From the NCBI GenBank assembly GCA_003864495.1, contig ML133408.1:1557006-1621005 (forward strand): DNA of 64,000 nt, read 5' to 3'. Position numbers and translations under genes: made by a program. Positions 1-13,200 of this stretch are shown here, piece by piece; the first letter of the stretch is position 1; each line of letters begins with the position of its first letter. Below the pieces are notes generated by a model. That model ran no database searches, was not told the DNA's origin, and saw only the letters and a list, made by a program, of their open reading frames with translations. Source of the DNA: Nemopilema nomurai (lineage: Eukaryota; Cnidaria; Scyphozoa; Rhizostomeae; Rhizostomatidae).

Positions 1-1547
1 AGAGAGCATACAAATTTTTATAAGAAATTTTTGCTTTCAACTATTTATAGATTGCCCTCCTTATTTCCAATAACAATGCAGATTTTAAGTCATACGAAAA
101 ATTCTAGCTACAATTAAAGCTGTTTATGAAACCTATTAAAAGCTAACCTATTTAGCATGGTTGAATCATATCTTTAGCTTTCATTAATGCAATTCAGTTG
201 GCGGAACAGCTGTGAGACGATGTAGCCTTCAGACCAAAAATTACACTTAACAAAGGTGGAAAATATAGATCAAGGTAGATCAAAAATTTGGCTCCAGGAC
301 ACGATTGTAATTTTTACTTTCAATATTGAATAAGGATTTGTTTTTTAGAAATTTAGAGATAAGAAATTTATAGAAGATACGTAGAAATTTTAATTCACAA
401 GATGAAAATTCTTGATTTTTTTCCTTGCTTAAGCTTCTTAACTGCCAGTCTTAATGCATCTTTATGATATTTGTGATATATTCATTTAAAAAAAACTCTC
501 TTGGCGTGGGAGTGAGTGAGGGGCATACAATGACCTTGAAAGAATGTTTATAGCGACCAAGTTTTTCACAGTAAAAGCTACCAACTCAATCGTAGCCTGG
601 GTTAGTACCAGCTTAAGACAACTTTCTGAGAAGCTCCCGAATTTTTACAAAAGCAATTTGTAGATGCCCCAATCTCAGAATTATCATAAAAAAGATGATA
701 AATGAAAGTGAATCATCATTTAAACCAGATTTTAACATGCAACTTAACACAAATGAAATTATTTGCGTTCAAAATTAAATTCGGAAGAGAGAAGATGAGG
801 AATGAGTATGTGTGTGTGTGTGTGTGTGTGTGGTGTGTTTAACCGTCTATGATACAGTCCTCTAGAGAGTTTTCTTCTGTGCCCACTCGTTTGACTGTTC
901 GAAATGTAAACGACGCTTCTCGGTCATCAAAATGGCGCAACACAGGGTAATAAACAAGCATTGTATCGCTTTGTGATGGTCCCTCAAAGGAATTCGATGT
1001 CATGCATTTACAAATAGAATGTTACCTTGCTGACGATGGCCCTAGTATTCTACGAAGACCACATTCAGAATAACATAATTATATTAAACTTAAATGCCCC
1101 ACGCCACGAACCTTGAAAGTTGAGGGGGGGGGGGGTCAGGAGGCATGGCTAATGAATTGAATTTGAATTAAGTAGCTCGAATCTGCTATATTTTATGGAT
1201 ATATTGGGATTATTTTCTTCGCAAAAAGTGGCGTGGACCCTGTCATGTGATACTAAGCATCTAGGGCAAGAAATGAAAAACTAAAAATGTGACCACCCTT
1301 TTCAGACCAATTTCAGTTCTCTCTTAAACATGCTGCCTTTAAAGGAACGCGGTTGCTAAGAAATACAAGACCTTAATTTGAATCAAGAATGCAACTATTC
1401 GGAATCTCATCTAAAGAAAAAACCATTACTGCAAGATTCAAGTGTAAATCTCTATAGTCACGTTTAGTGTTAATGAGATCTCTGGCTCTAGAAGCACATC
1501 ATCTATAATACGTAATAACTTAACAAGCATCAAAGAATGAATACCAG
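1..1547. other. Non-coding region downstream of the SLC7 gene
   Basis: AT-rich sequence with no reading frame that looks coding on either strand. It holds a (TG)n run at about 807-832 and a G-run at 1124-1135. It lies 3' of the minus-strand transporter gene, so part of it is probably that gene's 3' untranslated region. Confidence 0.6.
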
Positions 1548-4500
1548 TTATTGGCTTTCATTTAGTCTCGTATACTTCGATTCTTCTGCACGACTATGAT
1601 GAATTCCAAACCCAAAATATACAATTAGCCCTACAATAGAAAAGCAACCATCGTTACATCATGACAGTAATAAAATAATCGTCGTCTTAAACATCGTCAT
1701 TCAAACGTGATTACCTTCAATGACGTCATCCTCAAAGTCATCATCTACAACATCGTCTTTTTTAACATCGTCATTTTAAACATTGTCATTTTAAACATTG
1801 TCATTTTAAATACGTCATCTTAAACATTGTCATTTTAAACATTGTCATTTTAAACATTGTCATTTTAAACATTGTCATTTTAAATACGTCATCTTAAACA
1901 TCGTCATCGTAAACATCGTCATCGTAAACATCGTCTTTTTTAACATCGTCATCTTAAAGATCGTCATCTTAAACATCGTCATGTTAAAGATCGTCATCTT
2001 AAACATCGTCATCTTAAAGATCGTCACCTTAAACATTGTCATTTTAAACATTGTCATTTTAAACATTGTCATTTTAAAAACGTCATTTTAAACATCGTCA
2101 GCTTCGTCGTCATCGCTTCGTCGTCTCATCGCTTCGTCGTCTCATCGTCCTCGTTTTTTGACGTCTGGTGACATCACACCATGCCTTTGTCGTCTCTTTC
2201 GCGCAAACACTTACCTAGAAAAAGCCAGATTCCAAATCTTATCCACGATCCCCGATCCAGTAGCATAATGAGATAAATGTTTATGAAGAGGGACAAGGCG
2301 GGTAGCCATGGCACGAGTGGCACGCCGAATGTCAGTTTTGCTTTGTTCTCTGGTTGCACTGAGATTAGCAGCAAATTGATAACGGTGCTTATAGCCAACG
2401 CTGCAAGGCTGATGATAGTGGGCACGTGGTACTGGAAGAGTTGGCGGAAAGCGTAAATGACGATGCAACAAATCGCGGTCAGCTGCACCACTAAACAGAA
2501 ACAACCCATGCTCACAACAAGCTCACTCTTCTCAGTTGGACACCCTGTGTCTGTGAACATGCGTTTGATTCGATGCAAGTGGCTTCCAGATATTCCAGCA
2601 TCCTGATCGAAAGCTAAGGATTTGACGAGAAAGAGGTTAAGCATTCAATCAAACCGACCTCTTGTGTTGGGTCGCAGCTCATTTGGATTGCTGTAGGAGT
2701 CTTGAGGAGATTGCAAAGAAGGAGACCGCGCCATAGTCACATCGTATCTCACTACATGCTGCCCAACGATACGGCTGGCATGAAATTCATTGCTATGCAG
2801 AAAATGCAGTGCTTACCGGAATCTTTTTGAGGGGCTTTTACTGGATCAGCGGTTTCGCTTTCTCGCACCTTCGCTTCTTCACCGGCACCGTCTCCTGTTC
2901 TCTCAACTGGGTCGACGCAAATGTCTTGCTTTGTGATTTCGTTGTTCGTGTCATCTTTTACGAGGTCTTCGGTTTCTTGTGTGCTAGATTCAACTGGATC
3001 AAACCCATCATCTTCAGGCAATGTTACGTGTACAAAGATCACTCGGTATCTCAGCAAAATGACACACAAGGAAACCGAGCTGTAGGCAACAAGAGTCCCC
3101 ATGGACGTCATTCTTACTAGGTTGCCAGTATCAAAACACATTGCAACCACCGCTGTGGGTAAAAGATTTTAAGTAAATTTTAGCAAAGAGCATGAATAAA
3201 AGTATCGTTCTTCGGACACGATGCAGTCGTACATCGTGTTTTATTAAGAAAGATGAACTCACAAATAATATTCTGTTAATCTTGACGACTTTTGCAGTTC
3301 CTGATGGCCAGTAAAGTGTAAATACGATAGTTTCCTCTAGGTTGAGGAGCCGATGTTGTTATCAAGACCATTACATTAATCAAACAGGGCGTTATCTATC
3401 GTATTATGTTATCATTAAGAAAAGGGTGTGGTTTTGCACCAGTGGTTTCAGCATAGAAGCAAAATCGACAAATGTAACCCATTGAAGAATCATCGCAAAT
3501 CCAAAAGGGCTCAAGGCCACTCCCATTCTTGGACTTGAAAGAGGCGCTTTTGGGTTCGGGAGAGGCACATTAGATGGTTTGCCAAAAACGTGCGGGAGCC
3601 CTGGCCTCTCTACCCACGGTGCCTACCTCACTGCAAAGAACAAAGTCGTGAGTAAAATGCTTTGTACTAGTCAGACTAGTTAAAACAGGATTTATTAGTG
3701 GCGAAGGTTCCATTGAACTGTTAATCAAAAAACAAGACTTCCATTAAATATTTCCTATGTGACTGAACAATCCTTTATTAGGCACGTACACTTTCTACAC
3801 AACCAACCAACCAAAGTTAAGCTCAAGCCACACATCAAGCAGTTGCCCCCTGGCTGACTCTCCGATTGGCTAGTGATGGCCTAGCCTTGCCACTGAGCTC
3901 AAAAGTTGCAATGTTGATAAGGACAGGGGGTAAATGTACCTGTGAACACGCCGGTTACGATGCTAGCAAACATGGGTACGTTTCTGCTGTTGACGTTGCC
4001 GAATGAGCTGAAGAGCAGTCCGTCCTTTGACATGGCGTAGACGAGTCTTGGCAGCGGAATGAGCGTGGCAGTGATCCCGCCAATGGCACCGAGGGCCATG
4101 CCAATGAAAATCAGGTAGCCGAAGAAGTAGAAGCCGTGTCTCTGGAATGCCGTCACCAGAGTGGCGTCCACCGTAAGCAGCCGGTAGGGCACGAGCAGGG
4201 TCAGGGCCGCAGCCACCAGAATGAAGAAGAAGAAACTGATGCCTGTAAGGGAAGCCTTGAATAGAATGGGGTGGAAGGAGAGCGAGGCAGTCATGTATCA
4301 AACGGTTCCACGATTATGGGGTACTCAATAATGGCCATCGCATATCAAATCATTCAAAATGTATCGCTTCGCTTTAAAAAACGGCCGCTAAAATGCATTC
4401 GCTGCAGATCACTCACAGTCTTCGGTCCGTTCAGTTCTCAAATCAACTATATACCACTCAAAGAACGTGAACAATGCATGCAAAAGGTAAGAGTAGACTG

Positions 4501-5684
4501 CAAGTCATGTTACGAGAAAGAAATATAAACAAAACAAAACAAGAATACTGCAAGCAGAGAATTACTTAGAGAGAAAGCCCTCTCGATATTAAAGAAAACA
4601 AGGCGGGACCCACCATCCAAAAAAGCTATTGAATGAGCTTTAATAATCTGAGAAATGTATAGACAAGTGTTTCGAAAATAACACGGAACAGCGAGCCCAT
4701 GTAAGTTTTTTTGTGAGAAAGAGTGCATGAATGATGAGTGCTTGAACATTGAATCTCTAAATTGAACCTCGAAAGTCGAAACAAGAATCCAGTAGAAACA
4801 ATATGCCGTTTATATGAAACGATTAATATTAAGATTTGCGAATGATAGAAACAAAATAGTTCAGCAGACCTACCAATTGTTATTATGATTGCATAGGGAA
4901 TGTTGATGCGAGGCCTAACGGTCTCTTCCGCTGACATGGCGATGACGTCATAGCCAACGAAGGCATAGAAACAAGTGGAAGCACCTTTGATGACGCCGAG
5001 CGTGCTGTACGGCAGAAAAGGATCCCAGTTAGAAAGGCTGCCGTAAACTAGGCCCAGCAACACAATTACGACAATTATCGCGGCACTGCCAGCAACGGAA
5101 ACTGTAATAATGGCATTCGTTGGTTCCCATCCACAGACAATGATTACAGTCAACAAGATGCAAAGCAATGCGGCTGCAACGTCAAGGCGCGTTTCGAAAG
5201 TCAGGAACCGCACTTCAACATTCACCGAGTTAAGAAATGCACCCAACTGTCCATGCAAAATTGAGTTGAAGTATCCGGTGAATCCGCGCGCAAACAGCGC
5301 CGTTCCTATTGCGTATTCAAACACCAAATTCCATCCGACCAAAAATGCCAGTGCTTCGCCCATCGTTGCACTCGTGTACGTGTACGCGGATCCTGCCACG
5401 GGCATCCGCGCGGCCAACTCGGCGTAGCAAAGGCCCGACATCAAAGCGGCCAGGCCATCTATGATCAACGACAATACGACGCCGGGGCCCGCGTTGTTTC
5501 GCGCAGCCTGTCCAAGCAGCACGTAGATGGATACGCTGAGCGTCGCGGCAACACCAATGACGATTAAATTCACTAAGCGGAGCCTTCGTTCAAGATTAGA
5601 TGTGTGGACGGCGTCGTAGTGGAGCGCCTTCTTCCTACTGACTGCCGCGTAAAGGCTGCGAACACTTCCCCAAACACAGTCCAT
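1548..5684 (-). CDS. Cationic amino-acid transporter, SLC7 CAT group
   Basis: Five exons: 5684-4874, 4242-3940, 3152-2817, 2613-2215 and 1630-1548. All junctions are GT-AG in phase 1 and give 643 aa, normal for CATs. The protein is a multi-pass plasma-membrane permease of the APC superfamily, expected to carry arginine, lysine and ornithine. Exon 1 has a CAT-like N-terminus and the GLCYAEL and GSAYTYT segments. Exon 2 has PLPRLVYAMSKDGLLF. Exon 3 has MTSMGTLVAYS followed by an acidic cytosolic loop. The last exon encodes VYFGFGIHHS, the typical CAT C-terminal helix end, then a short tail and TAA. The usual GSTLGAG motif in the first helix reads AATLSVS here, so substrate handling may differ. 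Intron 4 is mostly a 15-bp tandem repeat. The family call is firm; the substrate is not. Confidence 0.93.
1684..2100. repeat. 15-bp tandem array in SLC7 intron 4
   Basis: About 27 imperfect units of a 15-bp repeat resembling cattgtcattttaaa fill most of the 584-nt intron between exons 4 and 5. The array starts 53 nt from the acceptor. On the transcript strand each unit has a T-rich stretch followed by GATGAC or AATGAC. It creates spurious open frames (MTMFK repeats) that should not be called genes. Confidence 0.9.
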
Positions 5685-7900
5685 CTTTCAGCCACAATAA
5701 AGGCCTTAAATACAAAGGCAATTGCCAACGAATTACGCGAACCAACGGATGAGATGCTCTGGTGGTTCCTATTTCAAAAGTCCCCTGAAAAATCGAATGT
5801 CAACTTCAGTACATGAACGAAAAAAGGCCAAAGACGCTGACCTTCAAAAGGTGATGATAGGCAAGCTTACATTAGGCTGAAATCTCCTGGGCAACGTAAA
5901 ACCCCCCGGGGGCAGATTGTTGCAGATGTTGGTTAAAGTATATCCTTTCTGTATTTATCGACAGAGCTGGTCATCTGGATTTACACAATTAGGTAATTTC
6001 GACTGTTATGAAGACAGGAACACGTCCCTGTAGCAAAATTGTTCTGGTCCAGTGGCTTGAAAGGGAATTCTTACAGAGTTGACAAATAAGGAAACATGAT
6101 ATGATTCCCTCAAGCTTGATGCATTCGAATACAAACCTTTTGGAGGCCTGCTGATCTTTCTTTGGCAATGAGAGCCTATCCTCGTTGCACTTGCTTTTAG
6201 CCACTGTTGAACGCAGCTATCATTTTCACAAATCGTACGTGAACAATTCGAAACAATTGCATGTTCGTCACAGTCTAGTGGCGATTTCGACAGCCTTTCG
6301 CAAATAACTTAGAACTCGTCCACGGTATCTTAGCAATGGATCTTGAACATCGCAAAACCTGCCTTAGAAGCATTTCCAACCGTCTAAAATAGAGCCAATT
6401 CACGCTTTAAGGAAGACCACGATAGATTAGCTTTTTGGTTTGAAGAGCGTCGCTAAATCGAATTGTAATAGACGACAGAATAAAAACAAAGTACAGGGAA
6501 GCGAGGGGGAGGCAGAGGACGACGAAACAATGCTCTTGCGTTGGAGCAACCAGGCCGACTGCAAGAAATGTGAATCTATCTTTATGTGAAAAATGGCATT
6601 ATAGTGATCCTTGTGTTAATCGGGAAATAAGAGCAGTTTAAACAGAAGTGGTCTAGATACGGCTGAGGTTGAATGCGTTAGATAAATTGTCAGTAAAAAA
6701 ACGAAGCAAAGAAACAGAATGCACTTCAAAATAAAAACGAGCTATCGTGACCAAGATTTCAATGGCCAATTGAATGGCAAAGGCACCGACTTTAATAAGC
6801 GCACATAAGCATCGGACACATGACGGATTGCCCGAACAATACAGTGGAGAAATAAAAACGAATGAATGCAACAGTATCGCACTATTGCCTAATGTTATGG
6901 TGCACAGGTGGCAATCACTGACTTCCCTTGAATGGATTTATTGTCCCTCAGTGGGTCAGAGGGTTGCTCTACCTGGCATGATCACTATGCAAATCGTACC
7001 AACTGCAAGGCTAGGAATGCCAAGTGGGCATCTAGAATCTCAATAAGCTGCAATGCAGATAGGTTTCACGGTTGCAATAAGTAATACTTCCTTAGTTTCT
7101 ACAAAGAATGAAAAATATTTAAGAAACAAAAGGTTGTATTGATCTGCTGGAAATGAGGCTCATTCAGGAAAAAAGACAATGAATATTCTAATATGATAAG
7201 AGATTTCAGCAAAATCAAACAGTGACAGAGAAGAAAATTCCAGCTACCATTGTATCACCAGAGGTATCATCAAAATTTAAAAGCTGAGAATTATATTCAA
7301 ATGAAGTACAATTCTACATTATGTTTGAAACAGACATTTACAAACAAGAAAGGAAGGAATGACAAAACATTTTCTGAGTAAATATTTGCCAAAACATTTC
7401 TTCAGTCAAATTTTGATCTATTGCCTTGGTAATGACAAGCAATTAAATATTTTTGGACACATTGCTTGTGTGAATTTTGCTCATGTGGACTACCTATGTA
7501 CATAAAAAACTTAGACTAGAATCTTATTATCATTTTGCCTAATGGTACCATTTTTTGCAAAGTTTTAGCAACCATGCAGTCTAGGAAAGGGTTAGAAGTT
7601 TATTACATTGCAAAGGAAACAAAACACAGTGTTTGGTGGGTCCTAAGTTCTCCATGTTGTTATTTGGTATATTTCAAGTATTGCCATAACTTTCTTGGGC
7701 CGAGTTTTAAAAGTTGCAGATTAACAACAACATGTACCAAGTTTTGCAGGCTGCCATGCGCCTAAATCATTTTGAGAAAGTAATAAATTGGGAGATTGCG
7801 AGTCTATTTAGAAGACAACTTACAAAGGATGCCAAGTAAAACAAATTTGGATAAGTTCTGATGATAAAAAACTGGACCAAAACTGCCATTGCAAAATGTT
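5685..7900. other. Intergenic region, no gene recognised
   Basis: It lies between the start of the SLC7 gene and the 3' end of the mL44-PDZ gene, both on the minus strand. The open frames on both strands are under 95 codons and show no family resemblance or splice structure that I can support. It should contain the SLC7 promoter (5685 upward) and the mL44 3' untranslated region (below 7901). Confidence 0.5.
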
Positions 7901-9211
7901 TCATCTAATTTTGAGATATCTTTCAGGGCTCTTTTCTGCACTAGCCTCATGCCATTTCTTCCATTCATCAGACTTCAAAGTTTCTTTAAATGCTTTCTTT
8001 TCTCTTGCAGTAAACTCAGTTTTTATTTTGTCCCTTAACTTGATTTCAGGATCAAACTTCACTGTAAGGCTTATGGTATCTTCTTCATTTATCATTGATA
8101 CAGCATTTTTCAAGTGCACTCCATTTAGGGTGAAATCTCCAACAGCCAACACAACATCACCTTCTTGCAAGCGGCCACTTAATGCAGCAGGACTCCCTTC
8201 AATAATCTTGTTAATAAATACTGGCTCAATCAAGTGGTATTGCCAAAACTTTTCTGTTTGAATTGTTGCTTTTTCACCACCTTTTAGGAATATTCCAAAA
8301 TGTTCATCAGTGTTTTTTGTCAGCTCAACAATACGCTGTCCACCTAGTTTTCCCTTGAAGTCTTTGGTAAGTATGTTGTCGGCTTCTCTTGGACTAACAT
8401 TTGCGATTTCATTCATAAACTGTTTTCTAATGACTTCCAAGGAAGCAGCATATTCTGCTTTTTCTAAATATGCTGCAGTTGCTTCCGCTGCAATTGATTC
8501 ATTGATATACACAGCAACTGTTTTCACACCTGTCTGTCGTGATTCACAGTTTAAACCAAGTTTTGCAGCCACTTCTTTCAACAAAAGTGTGGGGTGGGCC
8601 AACTTGCTGTATGTTTCAATTTCTGATTTTGTCAATCTTTTCGGCAGTTCAGCTTTTATATTTGCCAAGACAAAGTCTTTCCCTTCCTCTTCAAAATCTC
8701 TCCCTATCCGTGCATACATCTTGGCTCTTTTCCTATAGATGTTTTCAACCGGGGTAACAACTAAATTGTGGGGCAAAATTTCCTTGGTCACATGTTCAAT
8801 AACATTTATTATGTCCAGTGTACTAACATCATTGTAGAGGTCGAGAAAGTGTTCTGTTAGCACGCTATGCAATGCACTCTTACCTAGGACGATAAGTCGT
8901 TTCTCAACTTGGTCTTCGTAGAATTCGTCACCGATTGAGACTCGAGCGTTGTCCGGCGACTGATTTAAATACCTTTCGAACTGATTCCCATGATACATAC
9001 GACAACAAGAAACAAACTGTGTCAACGGCAATTTCGCTTCACGAATCATATAGGCTTTATTTCCGGAACCATCCGAGAATATAGGCAAGGTCCAAGGATG
9101 CCTAGGACGGCAAATGCTCACCAATCCTTTCCGGAGCCCCATGTTAACTTTCGTTCGATTCAGTGAAAAATTGCATCGAGTAAACGGTCTTGATTTACTC
9201 CACAGACTCAT
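7901..9211 (-). CDS. Mitochondrial ribosomal protein mL44 (RNase III-like) with C-terminal PDZ domain
   Basis: Intronless, 436 aa from the ATG at 9211. The frame is open up to 9382, but the extra residues are acidic and less like a presequence. From 9211 the N-terminus is rich in Arg, Lys and Ser with no acidic residues for about 45 aa, a good mitochondrial targeting signal. Residues roughly 90-285 align with the RNase III-like and dsRBD-like parts of mL44: LGKSALHSVL, then IGRDFEEEGKDF, KLAHPTLLLKEVAAKLGL and ESRQTG. The family normally ends near there. This protein continues about 150 residues with a PDZ domain (carboxylate loop FGIFLKGG, then EPVFINKIIEGSPAALSG and LQEGDVVLAVG) and a charged tail. 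mL44 is a structural large-subunit protein near the exit tunnel in mitoribosomes. The fusion is seen directly in one open frame; its role is unknown. Confidence 0.82.
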   Translation of the reverse strand: MSLWSKSRPFTRCNFSLNRTKVNMGLRKGLVSICRPRHPWTLPIFSDGSGNKAYMIREAKLPLTQFVSCCRMYHGNQFERYLNQSPDNARVSIGDEFYEDQVEKRLIVLGKSALHSVLTEHFLDLYNDVSTLDIINVIEHVTKEILPHNLVVTPVENIYRKRAKMYARIGRDFEEEGKDFVLANIKAELPKRLTKSEIETYSKLAHPTLLLKEVAAKLGLNCESRQTGVKTVAVYINESIAAEATAAYLEKAEYAASLEVIRKQFMNEIANVSPREADNILTKDFKGKLGGQRIVELTKNTDEHFGIFLKGGEKATIQTEKFWQYHLIEPVFINKIIEGSPAALSGRLQEGDVVLAVGDFTLNGVHLKNAVSMINEEDTISLTVKFDPEIKLRDKIKTEFTAREKKAFKETLKSDEWKKWHEASAEKSPERYLKIR

Positions 9212-9382
9212 TTTCCTGGTCGCAAAGCCTGTCAAAAATGCTGAATTCAAGGCATCGGCGACTTTACCATCTTCGAAGACTAATCGGCAATCTGCGACGA
9301 ACGTGAAATGGAGGTGCACGCGTTGGCCTCGATCAGACGGGCGAGACCTCGATCTCATGGGCAAATGCTTCAACTTGTGCAT

Positions 9383-10208
9383 GTTTCTTTTTCAATAGCT
9401 TGAAATAGCGGAACCAGTTATTTCGTATAATTGGGCAAGCTAGGTCGTCTTTTCACCAGGTGTTTTGGAGACTGTCTACATTTCAATGGAGAATCCCATT
9501 CTTTGTAGACAGTATTTTTGCCTTTTTAAACATCACATAGGCAGTAATACTGAAGATCAAGACTCAGCGATTGATCCAGGGAAACAAATGATTATTTCAT
9601 TACCCAAATTAAAGGGGTTTCTGCTGGTAATACATCCACAGCCACGGCCTTGCTCCCTTGTCCCCTTGTTGTTATTGCTTGTCCATGCCCTGAATACTAT
9701 AGTACCCAAGTCAGTATAAAATTGAGTTCAGAAAAATTGAATTCACAATGTTTCTGATTCAATGAATAGAACTGGAAAACGAACATTTAAATGGCATGCC
9801 CTGAGCAACAACCACAGCATGGTGCTTGCCTGTGGACCTAACTATATTTCGATTCATGATTTGCATAACTGGAACCTTAAAATGTGGTTCAACAAATGGT
9901 GGCGAATAGCACTAACGGAAAAGCATTTGGTTAACAACTGGCCTCACTTCTTTCACGAAAAACCCTAGTAATGAATAAATACATAGAGCACTGGTTTTAA
10001 AACAATAAATCAAGCATTTACAGATTCATTATTCTGGGAATCCTTTAAACATTTACTCCATATATGCTGACGGAAAAGAACAAAATGCAAAGACGGAACG
10101 ACTTGTCACGAGCTGACGTCACAACGATCACAGGGGGTTGTTCACTAAATTCTCAACCCTGGCGATGACGCAAGGTCTTCAACCTTCAGCATAGCAATGT
10201 TTGTGTCG
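9383..10208. other. Intergenic region with a small hairpin
   Basis: No gene seen. A perfect 10-bp inverted repeat, actgtctaca ... tgtagacagt, separated by 23 nt lies at 9471-9513. The region contains the presumed promoter of mL44-PDZ and the 3' untranslated region of USP5. Confidence 0.45.
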
Positions 10209-13200
10209 TTATGATGTTTCAGTTCTTTTGTAAAAGTAAATATATGCCAGCTCCCTCGGTGGCTTTTCAGACATTGCAACTTTTCGATCGTTGAAGATAA
10301 CCCACCTAGAAAGCAAAAGAATAGGCGGTCAACGAAATTGCCAATCAAGTTCAACAGAAATAAGAACCTCTACCAAAAGTAGTTGGAACACCGTGAAATT
10401 TTTGTGATTTTGAGATTGAACTGGAATCTCACAACAGTACCTTGCATTGTGAGTAAATTTCCTTTAAAAGACAAAGGTGCTGCTATAACAACAACAACAA
10501 TATTAATAATAATAGAGAATTATATGATAAATAAAAGTACAAAGAGTGAAGAAAGTAACATAGTAAAGAAGCTGAATAGATGATTCTACCTTCCTTCTTT
10601 TAGAATGTGGCAGACGTAGTGGCCGCAATGGGTGGACGTTCCCATGTGACTTATAAATGCAAAGAGACGGTATTCTGCAAATAGGTAAAAAGGTCAGCTT
10701 TCATAGGTAATGCATTTGCATAGGTAATGCATTTGCATAGGTAATGCATTTGAACTGACACAAAAAGCACAGCGTGACAACTCAAGTTGATAACATTTAA
10801 TAACATTCGGAACACGGGGCGTGCTAGTAGAACTTAGGCCCCGCGAGAGACTCGCAGCGAAAGCATAGGCCCCGCGAGAACTTAGGCCCCGCGAGAGACT
10901 CGCGGCGAAAACATTGCATTTATCAACTGGCAAACCGCTTCGGCATCGCCTTCAGGGAAGCCTGCTTGCATTTGGGTTCGCAAACCTGGAGAGAAAACCC
11001 ACGATCAAGATAGGCCTAGCTAAGGCAATGGAAATGCAGCCTTTATTTGCTGGACTAGGTACGTAGATACAGAGGCATTAGAATGGCCTGAACAAAGGGT
11101 TATGCGAATGAACCATTTAGAAAGGGGAAAAGGTACAAGTGACCAACTTCCAGGTCCGTCCGAGAATTTTGACGCTGTTGGTCCGCTGTCATTTGGTCCG
11201 CTCTCGTCGTCAACATCCATCTCGTCACTATTAAGCTCATCAGGGTGATTAAATATCCAGTCAACAGCGCGCTCTACATTGTTGTCCTAAATGTAAACAT
11301 GGCGGTATAAGAACAAGAACACAGTGAAGGATGCACAACGCAAGTTCAGAATGTAAACAGTGCTCATTCAGTCTAGATAAGGACATCACAAGGCTTTCAC
11401 ATGAATATGAACACAGAGGAGTTGCAAAAACAGTCACAGACACTGGCCAGCCCACAACACCACTACATAAACAAATGAACTTCTTGGCTTTCATTAAATA
11501 TCCCAGATCTCTTAAAATAGGCAGTGCGTAGATGACCCTTTCTCTTGATGAAAAACATTGGAACAAGAGAATCGTGGTGCGCTGACGCAAAGAGTGGTCT
11601 CAAGAAGAAACTGCATTTGTTGAAATGATGAAAGGAAACCAAAAAAGCCAGGCTGCGATGCCTACCGTAGACTTCAAGGCCTTCGTAGCCTGCGCCTTGC
11701 TGAATCCCATGCCTTGGATGGCAAGGAGAGCTTCCTCGTTCGGCGAAAAACTCGTCTGTTTGGCTGATGGCAACTCAAGTCTGTCAGCGAAATCTTAAAG
11801 AAGGAATGTTTGCAAATGATTCCAACAATGAGCCGAATCAATGTGTAGATTGGCATAGTAATTTAGAGTACGTTTAATGCAAACAAAAAAGAAGACTGCC
11901 AATTTACCCGCGTCGCCCATATGTTGGAAAATCCATTCCATTGCACTTTCGGCACCTGAAGAAGAATGGCAATCTCATATTATACCGATAAACGAAAGCA
12001 AAGTTAGAATATTTAAGGTTGAAAAATATTGACACTATATTTAGAAAGCCCAAATCTGTCAGTCAAATTCTGCAGAAATATCCTCAAAGTGGCAAAGAGT
12101 TAGCTTTAAATGCTGAAACATCATTAAATTTAATTTACAGAAGCATGACAGCTGCATGTCCCTAAAATATTAGCACATCCTAAAATATTCAACTCAATTA
12201 AAAAGCTGGGGAATCAGTGTTTAAGGGCCACCTGTGTTGTTCGTGTAATAAACTGCTTTGCGGCAGCCCTCCACAGCAAAGCCCATTGCAGCTAGCTCCT
12301 GAACTGTAGATTCGTCGATTTTTGGCTCTGGGAATGAACAAAATAGTGCACATGATACTTCAAGGTGCGTGTAAAGTGAACATTCAATGCAGTGCAAGTA
12401 AAATAAAGTTCAATAAACGGAAAAGGTGTGATTTGATAGATGACATGATGCAATATGGAACTACAGAACATGACATCATGCCAGACCAAGTAAGATGGTT
12501 ATCGTATCAGATGTCACGGTGTGCCATGATGTTACGACATATTACGTCACGGAACCTGGGGAGATCTCTGCACTTGAGGACGGCATCTCTTCTTCCCCAG
12601 GCTGCAACCCAGCTGCCCGTAGGTGAGACAAATCAAGTTCATCAGGGACATCTATTGAGACATCTGCAAATATGAGACGTTTTTAGGCGAATGCCGTAAA
12701 AATGGGGGGAGAAGGCAGATGCTTCAAACAAGTCGAAAACACAAACGAAGTGGTGATGAATTTACAATTTACGCCGAACTACATATTGCTTTTGACGAGT
12801 CTTTCAGATGCGTCGATTCTGCATCCTTAACAAATCAGCAGCTTTGAGATGAGAACAAAAGACAAATTTCTAGAAACAAGATTTATTTGGTACCTAATTT
12901 CTTTGGTATCCAGTTCTCGTCAATGGTAAACTTCCTCATTTGGACTATCAAATAATCTGGAAAGGTGGCAAATCTTGTGACACTGAAACATCAATGGAGA
13001 GCATTGATTAAATAGCTTGGCAGGCTGCACAATCGCTTTGAAATCTATATGATTAGGTACGAGCATACAAGAGGCCCCATTGCCTTTGAGAATTTCCTTT
13101 CAAAGCTAATAAGCATCGCGCCAAGGAGATGCACGCTACAACATTTCAAGTAAAGCGTCTTACAGCATCGAAATACAACTTCAAATCTCTACGTGAAAAA

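Noticed and set aside
1875..2072. MTMFK-repeat peptide
   Set aside because: Product of the 15-bp array in the SLC7 intron; no start context or conserved domain.
1684..2100. CRISPR-like or regularly spaced repeats
   Set aside because: Direct contiguous tandem units without spacers, in a clearly eukaryotic intron. The same holds for the other arrays in the window.
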